The notes: generated from the letters alone by a model not told the origin. A stretch of DNA of 7,276 nucleotides from Bacteroidia bacterium (GCA_012031955.1 JAAURZ010000110.1:1-7276), one strand, 5' to 3'. Positions 1 to 7,276 are shown, counted from the first letter of the stretch. Program-made: numbers and translations.

Positions 1-1266
1 CGCCGGAACTTGTCGTGCTGAGCAGCGCCATGCACAGCCTCATACCTTTGGATGCCGACGGCCATGCACTGATGAACATGATGACCTGGGCCGATGGAAG
101 GAGCGCCGGTGTAGCGGCTGAACTGCGGGCATCGGAATACGCGGAAGTCATATACACACGCACTGGCACGCCGGTGCACGCGATGTCGCCGCTTTGTAAA
201 ATAGGATGGCTTCGGAAAAACAAACCCGACCTGTTTGGTTCCACTACCCGCTTTATTTCCATCAAAGAATATATCTGGTGGCAGTTGTTCGGTACCTACG
301 AGGTTGACTACTCGATCGCGTCCGCCACGGGCCTCTTCGACATTAACGACCTCGACTGGTACGCACCTTCGCTGGCATTTGCGGGCATACGTGCCAGCCA
401 GCTTTCCACGCCCGTGAACACGAATCACCAGCGACGGGGCTTGGATGCGAACCTTGCCGCTCAACTGAGTATAGACAGCGACACGCCGTTTATGATCGGA
501 GCCAGCGACGGTTGCCTGGCACACCTGGGTAGCCACGCCTTTAAGCCCGGTGCCGCTTCGCTCACCATCGGGTCCAGCGGCGCCGTAAGAGTATCGCGCA
601 CGAAGCCGGCTGTAAACTTCGGCAGCATGACCTTCAATTACAGGCTGGATGAAAATACATTTGTATGCGGCGGTCCCATCAACAACGGCGGGCTGGTACT
701 GCGCTGGTTCCTGGGCGACATTCTCGGAGACGGGCCGCCCGACAACGACACTTTTTTGGCCAAGGTAACTGCAACGACCAACATTGCGCCGGGCGCAGAA
801 GGCCTCATTTTTCTTCCATACATTCTCGGCGAAAGGGCGCCCATCTGGAACAGCCATGCGCGTGCGTTTTTCTTCGGCCTACACCTCCCGCCACAAGCAG
901 GCTCACATGGTGCGCGCGGTAATGGAGGGCATAGGGCTCGCGTTATACAGCGTGGCTGTCACTATTGAAAATTTTCAGGAGGAGATCACCTGTGTGTACG
1001 TGAGCGGCGGCGCCACACATGCGCCGGTATGGATGCAAATGCTCGCCGACATTTTCAATAAGGACATGTGCATGATGGCCTCGGAAGACGCATCGGCGTT
1101 GGGAGCGATCATGCTCGGCATGCGTGCGCACAACCGCGCCCTTCCGGAAGAACATGCGCTGCCGGTACTTACGTTTTCCCCCAACATACACCACCATGAA
1201 CAATACCGCGAACTGTTCGAGCAATTCAAACTGCTTTACGACAAAGTCGCAGCACTCATGACCTGA
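1..1266 (+). CDS. gntK: Gluconokinase, FGGY carbohydrate kinase family (5' partial, one frameshift)
   Basis: This kinase would phosphorylate gluconate with ATP to 6-phosphogluconate in the cytoplasm. The frame is already open at the left edge (codons from base 3), and about 420 residues are visible against roughly 490-510 for the family, so about 80 N-terminal residues, including the first ATP-binding motif, lie outside. Recognisable FGGY/GntK segments in order are SSAMHSL just inside the edge, TWADGRS, RTGTPVHAMSPLCK, RFISIKEY, IGASDGCLAHLG, LTIGSSGAVRV, PYILGERAPIW, then VYVSGGATHAPVW and EDASALGAI near the C-terminus. The GTG at 15 is internal, not the start. The reading frame shifts by one extra base near 878-882: ...ARAFFFG is in one frame and TSRHKQAHMVRAVMEG in the next, and together they match the family. 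The gnd gene 123 bases downstream supports the gluconate assignment over other FGGY sugars. Family call is firm; gluconate specificity is likely but not proven. Confidence 0.88.
878..882 (+). other. Apparent +1 frameshift in gntK
   Basis: Codons up to GGC at 876-878 continue the upstream gntK frame, and from ACC at 883 the downstream frame continues the protein. Removing one base between 878 and 882 joins them. Dropping one C of GGCC gives FFG-Y-TSRH; dropping a base slightly later gives FFG-L-TSRH. Leucine is more usual for the family, so the exact base is uncertain. Confidence 0.8.
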
Positions 1267-1270
1267 GTTC

Positions 1271-1324
1271 ATTAATCGATCCCATCACCTGCCCAGTCCA
1301 TGTACAGGATAACCATCGATTAAT
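1271..1324. repeat. 10-base inverted repeat between gntK and gnd
   Basis: ATTAATCGAT at 1271-1280 is exactly complementary, in inverted orientation, to ATCGATTAAT at 1315-1324, with 34 bases between the arms. The 123-base gap (1267-1389) otherwise holds no gene. It contains a GTACAG hexamer twice and an A+T-rich tract at about 1348-1380 in front of gnd that could hold a promoter, although I cannot point to a clear Bacteroidota -33/-7 pair. The arms could be an operator pair or an RNA stem. There is no T-tract after the second arm, so it is not a standard terminator. Each arm is built of two overlapping short palindromes (ATTAAT and ATCGAT), which lowers the surprise of the match. Confidence 0.45.
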
Positions 1325-1389
1325 TCCATAGCGCGGGTACAGATCTGATTTTTATTGAGGATATTTAAAAACAAACTAACTCTCCAGGT

Positions 1390-2286
1390 ATGCAAATCGG
1401 ACTAATCGGGCTCGGCAAAATGGGCTACAACCTCGCTCTCAACATACGCAACCATGGCCACGAGGTAATCGCCTACGACATAGTCGATGACTTGCTGCAA
1501 AAGGCCAACAATGATGGCATCCAAACAGTTACCACCTTTGAAGCATTCATACAGGCGTTGGCACCGCCGCGTGTTGTGTGGCTGATGATACCCGCGGGTG
1601 AGGCAACGGACAGAACGCTCAACGTATTGAAAGACCACTTGCGACCCGGCGACAAAGTGATTGACGGCGGCAACTCATTTTATAAAGACTCCATCCGCAG
1701 GGCGCGTGAACTGGAATTGCTGAAACTCGAATTCCTTGACTGCGGTACGAGCGGAGGCATGGAGGGTGCGCTGAACGGGATATGCGCTATGGTGGGTGGA
1801 AAAAAGAAGTCTTTGATTATTGCGAACCGCTGTTCAAAGACATCTCGATACCCGACGGCCTACCTCTACTGTGGCGCCAGCGGGTCGGGACATTATGTAA
1901 AAATGATTCACAATGGCGTAGAGTATGGCATGATGCAGGCAATTGCCGAGGGTTTTGAAATTCTGCATAAGAGTGAATTTGGCTTGCATCTCGAAGACAT
2001 TGCAAACCTGTGGAGTCATGGCTCCGTGGTGCGCGGCTGGCTGATGGAACTCACCAGCAGGGCATTCTCAAAAGACCCGCGCCTCGACCAGATCAAGGGC
2101 ATAATGCGCTCGTCGGGCGAAGGTAAATGGACGCTGGAAACGGCACTGGAGAAACAGATTGCCACGCCGGTGATCGCCATGTCGCTGATGATGCGCTACC
2201 GCTCGCTGGAAGAAGATTCATTTGCGGGCAAAGTAGTGGCCGCTTTGCGAAATGAGTTTGGCGGCCATGCCGTCGAGAAGAAATAG
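1390..2286 (+). CDS. gnd: 6-phosphogluconate dehydrogenase, decarboxylating (about 300-residue type)
   Basis: This enzyme oxidatively decarboxylates 6-phosphogluconate to ribulose 5-phosphate with NAD+ or NADP+. The N-terminal Rossmann motif GLGKMG (residues 8-13) is followed by the substrate region DGGNSFYKDS, then CGTSGG and the catalytic helix GSGHYVKMIHNGVEYGMMQA with its lysine and asparagine. The C-terminal part has WTLETALEKQ and MMRYRS. At 298 residues it is the short class, as opposed to the roughly 470-residue dimeric form of E. coli. The ATG at 1390 begins directly with the nucleotide-binding strand and is preceded by an A+T-rich stretch; no useful Shine-Dalgarno sequence is seen. 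Seventeen codons at 1809-1859 are out of frame because of a compensating indel pair, so the translated segment between MVGG and YLYCG does not match the family, while the alternative frame does. The gene probably belongs to one gluconate-use unit with gntK. Cofactor preference cannot be read with confidence. Confidence 0.93.
   Translation: MQIGLIGLGKMGYNLALNIRNHGHEVIAYDIVDDLLQKANNDGIQTVTTFEAFIQALAPPRVVWLMIPAGEATDRTLNVLKDHLRPGDKVIDGGNSFYKDSIRRARELELLKLEFLDCGTSGGMEGALNGICAMVGGKKKSLIIANRCSKTSRYPTAYLYCGASGSGHYVKMIHNGVEYGMMQAIAEGFEILHKSEFGLHLEDIANLWSHGSVVRGWLMELTSRAFSKDPRLDQIKGIMRSSGEGKWTLETALEKQIATPVIAMSLMMRYRSLEEDSFAGKVVAALRNEFGGHAVEKK
1800..1860 (+). other. Compensating -1/+1 frameshift pair inside gnd
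   Basis: After MVGG the annotated frame reads a basic, unfamiliar stretch, whereas the frame one base earlier reads VFDYCEPLFKDISIPDG, which is what the family has here. Adding one A to the six-A run at 1800-1805 gives GG-KKEVFDYCEP; removing one C of GGCC at 1857-1860 then restores the frame into YLYCGASGSG. Net length is unchanged, so an ORF finder sees no break. Confidence 0.88.
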
Positions 2287-2288
2287 TT

Positions 2289-3548
2289 CTACACCCTGCG
2301 CTTCAGTTCGATAATGGTAATTTCGGGCGGCATGCCGATGCGGCCGGGATAGCCTATGCATCCATAGCCGCGGTTTACATAGAGGAACTGATCCCCTTGC
2401 TGATACAGGTCCGCCCACTGCTTGTACATGTATTGCGACGGGCTCCACCGGAAGTCGCCGATTTCGATGCCCATTTGAAAGCCATGTGTATGGCCGGCAA
2501 ACATGAGGTCGATGTCGGGATATTTCGGTCTTACTTCGGCATCCCAATGACTTGGGTCGTGCGATAGCAGGAGTTTAACCGGCACATCTTCCGTACCACG
2601 ATGGGCGACATCGAGGCGACCGTATTTCGGGAACCGTCCCGTGCCCCAGTTTTCGATGCCAATAATGGCGATGCTTTCATTGTCAATCCGCAGCAGGCGG
2701 TGCTCATTCATGAGCAGGTCGTAGTTCATGGTCTTGTGTGCCGCGATCAGGTCCTGAAAGTTTTGTCGCTTGGCCGCGAGGCTGGTCCAGCTACGGTAAT
2801 CGCCATAGTCGTGGTTTCCCGTGACGGAAAAAACACCCATAGGGGCCTTCAGCCTGGAAAAGATCTCGACGTAGGGATCAACTTCCCTGGTTTGGTAGTT
2901 CACGAGGTCGCCGGTAAAAAAGACGATGTCAGGTTTTTCCTGCAAAAGCATGTCGACACCACCCTGAACGCCAATTTTATTGAAAAAAGTACCTGAGTGT
3001 ATGTCTGATATCTGGCCGATGCGCAGGCCGTCGAAAGCCTTGGGCAGGTTGGGCAGGTACACGGTGCGCCGGCGTACGCGGTAGTCGTGCGCACCGGATA
3101 TGATGCCATAAGCCATGGCGGTGAAAGGTACGGCGCCTGCGATAATGGCAGTGCGGGCCAAAAACTCGGACCGGGTTATCTTCGTGCCGGGTTTATCGGG
3201 TTCAAAAGGTTGCTGCTTTTTGCGCGCCTTGCCCAGGTATTTAAAGCCACGAATAACGTCGTCGGCGAAAATGAATACCAACGCAAATATCTTCGATACA
3301 TAGTTTACCATGACCCACACGACCACCCACTGCCGCGCTGCCAGCGACGTGTGATCGGGATCGCCAAAGTAGTACCAGGACAAGGCCGCAAGACTGACCG
3401 CGGTGACGAACCAATGCCCGCGGCGGATGAATTTGCTAAGCAGGCGCGGAAACTTGAGACTCGCCGCCACCACGGCCTGGTACACGTAATAATCGAGCAC
3501 CACAAGCAAGGCGATAAGTATGAGGCCCGATAGCGGAGACGTTAGCAT
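2289..3548 (-). CDS. Membrane-anchored calcineurin-like metallophosphoesterase (YkuE/YaeI-like)
   Basis: The C-terminal two thirds is a two-metal phosphoesterase domain with all expected motifs (numbering from the ATG at 3548, 419 residues): D182-x-H184, G213-D214, G244-N-H-D247, H330 and G352-H-T-H355. The N-terminal part has hydrophobic segments near residues 7-25, 45-60 and 73-96, a basic linker, and a fourth hydrophobic segment at about 132-151 preceded by TRSEFLA. That string resembles the Tat-like signal seen in YkuE/YaeI relatives but lacks the second arginine. The enzyme is therefore probably membrane-tethered, hydrolysing a phosphodiester or phosphomonoester of unknown identity; cell-wall or lipid-linked substrates are possible but unproven. 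A longer reading from the ATG at 3578 adds ten residues (MVCFVFCFDT), but that ATG is in the loop of the terminator hairpin, so 3548 is preferred. It converges on gnd with 2 bases between the stop codons. Family is certain; substrate is unknown. Confidence 0.92.
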   Translation of the reverse strand: MLTSPLSGLILIALLVVLDYYVYQAVVAASLKFPRLLSKFIRRGHWFVTAVSLAALSWYYFGDPDHTSLAARQWVVVWVMVNYVSKIFALVFIFADDVIRGFKYLGKARKKQQPFEPDKPGTKITRSEFLARTAIIAGAVPFTAMAYGIISGAHDYRVRRRTVYLPNLPKAFDGLRIGQISDIHSGTFFNKIGVQGGVDMLLQEKPDIVFFTGDLVNYQTREVDPYVEIFSRLKAPMGVFSVTGNHDYGDYRSWTSLAAKRQNFQDLIAAHKTMNYDLLMNEHRLLRIDNESIAIIGIENWGTGRFPKYGRLDVAHRGTEDVPVKLLLSHDPSHWDAEVRPKYPDIDLMFAGHTHGFQMGIEIGDFRWSPSQYMYKQWADLYQQGDQFLYVNRGYGCIGYPGRIGMPPEITIIELKRRV

Positions 3549-3554
3549 AGTATC

Positions 3555-3594
3555 AAAACAAAAAACGAAGCAAACCATCAGGCTTGCTTCGTTT
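3555..3594 (-). terminator. Intrinsic terminator of the RND efflux operon
   Basis: On the - strand an 11-base perfect stem (AAACGAAGCAA with TTGCTTCGTTT, arms at 3584-3594 and 3563-3573) is extended inward by one G-T and two G-C pairs around a TGAT loop. It is followed by TTTTTTG and TTTT. It begins 18 bases after the stop codon of the RND permease. The T-tract is only on the - strand side, which gives the orientation. The U-tract ends about 6 bases before the ATG of the metallophosphoesterase, which is unusually close. Confidence 0.88.
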
Positions 3595-3611
3595 CAAATT
3601 TAGGCAATACG

Positions 3612-6600
3612 TCAGGACTTCACCAGTCCTACGCGGCGGTTAAATTTCTCCATCAGCAAATACATGACGGGAACGATAACCAGGGTAAGGAATGTGGCAA
3701 CCACCAGACCGTAAATGATGGTCCATGAAAGCGGCCCCCAGAAGATCACGCTGTCGCCGCCGAGGTAGAAGTCGGCATCGTAGCTGCCGAAGAACTTGAT
3801 AAAGTCGATGTTGATACCGACCGCCAGCGGAATGAGTCCGAGTATGGTGGTGATGGCGGTAAGCAATACCGGTCGCAACCTGGTTTTACCTGCCTCCTTG
3901 ATTGATTCGATCAGCTCGGCAACAGTTTGCGAGCGTCCGCCCGATTCTTCACTCAGGCGCTTCCGTTTCAATTCTATAAAGTCGATCAACACGATGGCGT
4001 TGTTTACCACGATGCCGGCGAGTGAAATGATGCCCACCATGGTCATCATGATCACGAAATCGTCGCCGAAGACAACGATACCCAGGAACACACCCGTGGT
4101 ACTGAATACCACTGACGACATTATGATGAGCGGCGCGGTGACTTTGTTGAATTGGGCCACTATGATGAGGAAGATCACAAACACGGCGAGCAACAACGAC
4201 TGCATGAGGAAGGCCATTTGTTCCGACTGCTTTTCCTGCTCGCCGGCGAATTTCACTTCATAGCCTGCAGGAATGTCGAAATCGGAAAGTGCAGCCTTGA
4301 TCTGGTCGTTGATAGCGGTGGCATTGAAGCCGCCTATTACGTTGGAGCTTAGCGTTACAATTCGCTTCAGGTCTTTGCGTTTTACGTTGCCGAATGTGGA
4401 GCTTAACTCTGCCTTGGCAATGGATGAAATGGGCACTTGGTGCATCTTGCCATCGGTCTGATCGCGGAACGTGACGCTCTTGTTCATCAGCACGTCTACG
4501 TTGTAGCGATACTTGTCGTCGAGGCGGAGTTGAATTTCATAGTCGTCTTCGCCCTCTTTGTATTTCGAAATCTCCTTTCCGAAGAGAGACGTGCGCAATT
4601 CGTTGGCGACTGTGAAGGTGGACAATCCGAAGCGGCGCGTCTTCTCGCGGTCGAGGTCGACGATGAGTTCGGGCTTGCCGGTTTCGAGATCATACTTGAG
4701 TTTTCAATGCCTTGTATGCCCGACTCGTTAATGAAAGTTCGCACTCTGTCGGCGAGGTCCGCCAGCACATAGATATCGTCGCCGGTCATCTCTATGGTAA
4801 TTGGTTTGCCAGCCGGAGGTCCGTCCACGTTCTTGGCCACGGTAACGGCCACGCCCGGATAGCCTTCCATGCCGTCGCGCAGTTTGTCCAGAACATCGTT
4901 GGTGCTGACACCTTCGCGGTATTTGAAATCAACAAAGTTGACCGTGATGCGCGCCAGGTTGGGCGTGTCGGACATACCGATCGACGACATGTCCTGCGGG
5001 TCGCTGGTACCTGCCCCCACGTTAGCGATTACCGACTCAACTATCTTGTCGTAAGGCTGAATGATATTGATTACATTTTCTTCTATCTGTTTGGTGAACT
5101 TGTTTGTCTCTTCAATGTCGGTGCCGGTCGGGAATTCGATGAAAACATTCACGTATTTCGGCTCGTTCTCCGGGAAGTACAACACGTTGGGAGGAAATAC
5201 ACCCATCAACATGATCGAACCAACAAGCGCTCCGATTGTGCCCGCCAAAAACCAAATGGGGTTTCTTCCTCTTAAGGCAAACGCGATAGTACGGGTATAG
5301 ACCTCTTCCAGTTTTGGAAGGAAAGACCGCTGAAAACGATTCGACGCAGGCACAAACACATGCACGTTGAGTAACATGAGCAGCACGTAGGCCACCAGCA
5401 GGTTACCCAACCAGTACACTTTGAGCGCGATAAAGGCGACACCGATGATACCCAGTATGAGCGAATCGCGATTGATGCGGCGTTTACGAACTACCCTTTC
5501 TCCGTCGAGCTTCATGTAACGCGCGATGAACACCGGGTTGATGACGAGCGCCACAAACAACGACGACGACAGTGCCACGATGAGCGTGATGGGGAGAATT
5601 TTCATAAACTCACCTTCGATGCCGGGCCACATCGCGAGCGGCAGAAACGCAGCCAATGTGGTGGCGGTTGACGAAATAATCGGAAGCGCCACTTCGCCCA
5701 CGCCGAGGCGCGCGGCCTCCATCAGGCCAAGGCCCTGCTCACGGAGGCGATAAATATTTTCCACCACCACAATTCCGTTGTCCACAAGCATACCCAGCGC
5801 CATGATGAGCCCGAACAGCACCATCATGTTGATGGTCATGCCAAGGGCACCCAGGATAAGGAAGGTCATGAACATTGACAATGGAATGGCCATACCCACA
5901 AACATCGCGTTGCGTGTACCCAGGAAGAACAACAAGACAACAACCACCACAATCACACCGGAGATGATGTTGTTCTCCAGGCTGCTCACCATTTCTTTGG
6001 TAAATGTGGACTGGTCGTTGGTGATAGTCACCTTCAGGTCTGATGGAATAAGTTTGTTATCCTTGGCGTTGTCGAGTATCGCCTTGATCTTGTCGGTCGC
6101 GTTGAGCAGGTTTTCGCCGCTGCGCTTGATTACGTCGAGCATCACCACAGGTTCCTTTTTGAGGCGGGCGTAGCTGTCGCGCTCCTTGTAGTCAAACTCA
6201 ACTTCGGCCACGTCGCGCAGGTAGACGATGTTTCCTTTTCATTTTTGATTACGATGTCTTCCAACTGGCTTGGGTCGGAAAATTCCCCCACGACGCGGAT
6301 GGTACGTCGCACTTCGTTGTCGAGCACGTTGCCACCGGACAGCGTCACGTTTTCTGCGCTCACGGCACTTTCTATATCGCCGAAGCTGACCAGTCGCGCC
6401 TCGAGTTCGTAAGGGTTTACTTTGATTTTTACCTCCTTCTCTCCCACGCCGCGTATCTCGACTTTGGATATCTCGCTCACTTTTTCGATCTCGTCCTCCA
6501 GGTTTTCCGCATAGTCCTTCAACTCTTCCATGCCGTAGTTGCCAGACAGGTTGATGTTGAGGATGGGGAACTCCGAAAAGTCAAGTTCGAATACGTTCGG

Positions 6601-7038
6601 ATCGCTGGGCAGGTCGTCGGGCAATTCAGGTTTTGCCTTGTCGACGGCGTCCTTCACTTTTGTAAGCGCATCTTCCACGGTTGTCTTCGGGTCGAACTCG
6701 ACGATTATCGTAGTATAGTCCTGAACGGCGGTAGACTTGATGTGAGTGACTTCGGAGATGGCGTTGATTTCCTTTTCGATCTGCCTGGTCACCAGGTTCT
6801 CCATATCTATTGGCGAGTTGCCGGGGTATGGCACGCCCACATAGATAGTGGGTTGCTTTATTTCGGGATAGCTGTCCTTGGGCAGACTGACATAAGTCAA
6901 TATGCCCATCACCGCGATGATAAAGGTGAGGAACATGACTGACACGCCATTCTTGAGGGAGAATGATGTGAGGCCGAATTCCTTGTCTACCTTCTGCTGC
7001 GATGTGTCGTTTTGGGGTATTTCTTTTGGTTCACTCAT
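3612..7038 (-). CDS. RND-superfamily efflux permease, AcrB/HAE-like (two frameshifts)
   Basis: This is the inner-membrane, proton-driven pump of a tripartite efflux system. Corrected for two single-base deletions (near 6235 and 4700) it is about 1142 residues, longer than AcrB but usual for Bacteroidota members. It starts at the ATG at 7038 with a cytoplasmic segment of about 30 residues, TM1, the porter motif PGNSPIDMENLVTRQIE, then TM2-TM6 with LVDNGIVVVEN (D420, N421) in TM4. The second half has the porter region PENEPKYVNVFIEFPTGTD and TM10 with GIVVNNAIVLIDFIE (N1013, N1014), and ends in the last TM (VVATFLTLVIVPVMYLL). Two extra hydrophobic segments lie between TM6 and TM7 (about 527-563). 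The gene overlaps the adaptor gene upstream by 8 bases and is followed by an intrinsic terminator. The substrate cannot be told from sequence: drug, lipid or dye export are all possible. The heavy-metal (CzcA) branch is less likely from the TM4 motif. Confidence 0.93.
4696..4706 (-). other. Apparent -1 frameshift in the RND permease (C-terminal half)
   Basis: Upstream the frame reads INESGIQGIEN and then turns to nonsense. Adding one base at GAAAACTC makes it continue LKYDLETGKPELIVDLDREK and run into STFTVANEL, as expected in the second porter domain. Adding an A gives EK-LKYD and adding a C gives EN-LKYD; both are acceptable. Confidence 0.88.
6232..6242 (-). other. Apparent -1 frameshift in the RND permease (N-terminal half)
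   Basis: The first frame reads IVIKNEK and then diverges. Adding one base at GAAAAGGAAAC gives NEKGNIVYLRDVAEVEFDYKE, the normal continuation of the first porter domain. An added A or an added G gives the same protein. The GTG at 6211 that opens the downstream frame is an internal valine codon, not a start. Confidence 0.9.
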
Positions 7039-7276
7039 AATTGCAAGTCAATTGGAAGTGTTGGTTTATTTTTTGCCACTCTTTGGCAGAAGCGAGCCCG
7101 GCGATGGATACTTCGGCATCGTCGGTGAGGTCGCGCACGCCTTTGTCGACCACCTGTTCGGAACCAGTCAGTCCTTCGAGTATTTCCGTTTGCGACTCAT
7201 ACGACTGTCCCGACTTCACGTGCACTTTCTTCGCGTGATTTTTGCCTTCCTTCTTTTCCACGACATAAACAAAGTG
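7031..7276 (-). CDS. RND efflux periplasmic adaptor (HlyD/AcrA family membrane fusion protein), C-terminal part
   Basis: Only the last 81 residues are in the window; the frame is open at the right edge (HFVYVVEKKEG) and ends with TGA at 7031-7033. The visible part resembles the C-terminal beta-barrel and membrane-proximal region of RND adaptors: VYVVE, a KVHVKSGQSYESQTEILEGLTGSEQVVDKG segment matching the common pattern of V-x-x-G then G-L-x-x-G-x-x-V-V-x-x-G, and a short tail. The adaptor would sit in the periplasm, linking the permease to an outer-membrane TolC-like channel. Its stop overlaps the start of the RND permease by 8 bases (ATGAGTGA), so the two are almost certainly co-transcribed and translationally coupled. 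Most of the protein and any TolC-like gene lie outside the window. Confidence 0.85.
   Translation of the reverse strand, partial: HFVYVVEKKEGKNHAKKVHVKSGQSYESQTEILEGLTGSEQVVDKGVRDLTDDAEVSIAGLASAKEWQKINQHFQLTCNYE

Noticed and set aside
943..1272. - strand frame opposite the end of gntK
   Set aside because: Covers the conserved C-terminal FGGY region on the other strand and has no recognisable domain.
1271..1324. Terminator for gntK
   Set aside because: The arms are A+T-rich, 34 bases apart, and no T-tract follows the second arm.
2601..2996. + strand open frames opposite the metallophosphoesterase (2601-2996, 3087-3533)
   Set aside because: The opposite strand carries all catalytic motifs of a known family without interruption; these are shadows.
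3796..4263. Open frames of 60-190 codons on the + strand opposite the RND permease, including 3796-4263, 4712-5275 and 5778-6173
   Set aside because: They are antisense to a clearly conserved gene, have no family resemblance, and show compositions expected from reversed hydrophobic codons (rich in Met, Ser, Thr, Ile).
4701..4706. Programmed ribosomal frameshifting at the indel sites
   Set aside because: No canonical slippery heptamer with a downstream structure was seen, and five sites in three housekeeping or transport genes would be implausible.
4496..6211. Separate 571-residue RND protein starting at GTG 6211, and separate 337-residue RND protein starting at 4625
   Set aside because: Both are pieces of one permease split by single-base deletions; the supposed starts are internal Val and Leu codons inside porter domains.
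1..7276. CRISPR array, tRNA, rRNA, insertion sequence or attachment site
   Set aside because: Nearly all bases belong to four or five coding regions; no direct-repeat series, transposase, cloverleaf or terminal repeats were found.

Overview
The window looks like a Bacteroidota chromosome segment, possibly Cytophagales or Chitinophagales. The lineage call is an inference from protein style: a long Bacteroidota-type RND pump, a metallophosphoesterase with an N-terminal membrane region, and start sites without clear Shine-Dalgarno sequences. Nothing in it suggests a mobile element, phage, CRISPR array, tRNA or rRNA. I found no convincing new biological system.

Left part, + strand (1-2286): the 3' portion of an FGGY-family gluconokinase (gntK), a 123-base intergenic stretch with a 10-base inverted repeat, then a complete decarboxylating 6-phosphogluconate dehydrogenase of about 300 residues (gnd). 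Together they would convert gluconate to 6-phosphogluconate and then to ribulose 5-phosphate plus CO2, feeding the pentose phosphate pathway.

Right part, - strand (2289-7276, read from right to left): the C-terminal end of an RND periplasmic adaptor (HlyD/AcrA type), overlapping by 8 bases an RND inner-membrane efflux permease of about 1142 residues. A strong intrinsic terminator follows, and then a membrane-anchored calcineurin-like metallophosphoesterase that runs convergently into gnd with only 2 bases between the stop codons. The terminator hairpin contains the most upstream ATG of the phosphoesterase, so the internal ATG at 3548 is the better start.

The most notable feature is a set of five single-base indels in three otherwise well-conserved genes: one in gntK, a mutually compensating pair in gnd, and two in the RND permease. 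They fall into two classes. All three deletions can be read as one A missing from an A-run (on the coding strand), and both insertions as one extra C in the octamer CGGCCTAC. This regularity points to systematic sequencing or base-calling error rather than gene decay. Every affected gene reads through cleanly once the indels are corrected, so I treat them as functional genes with frameshifted sequence.
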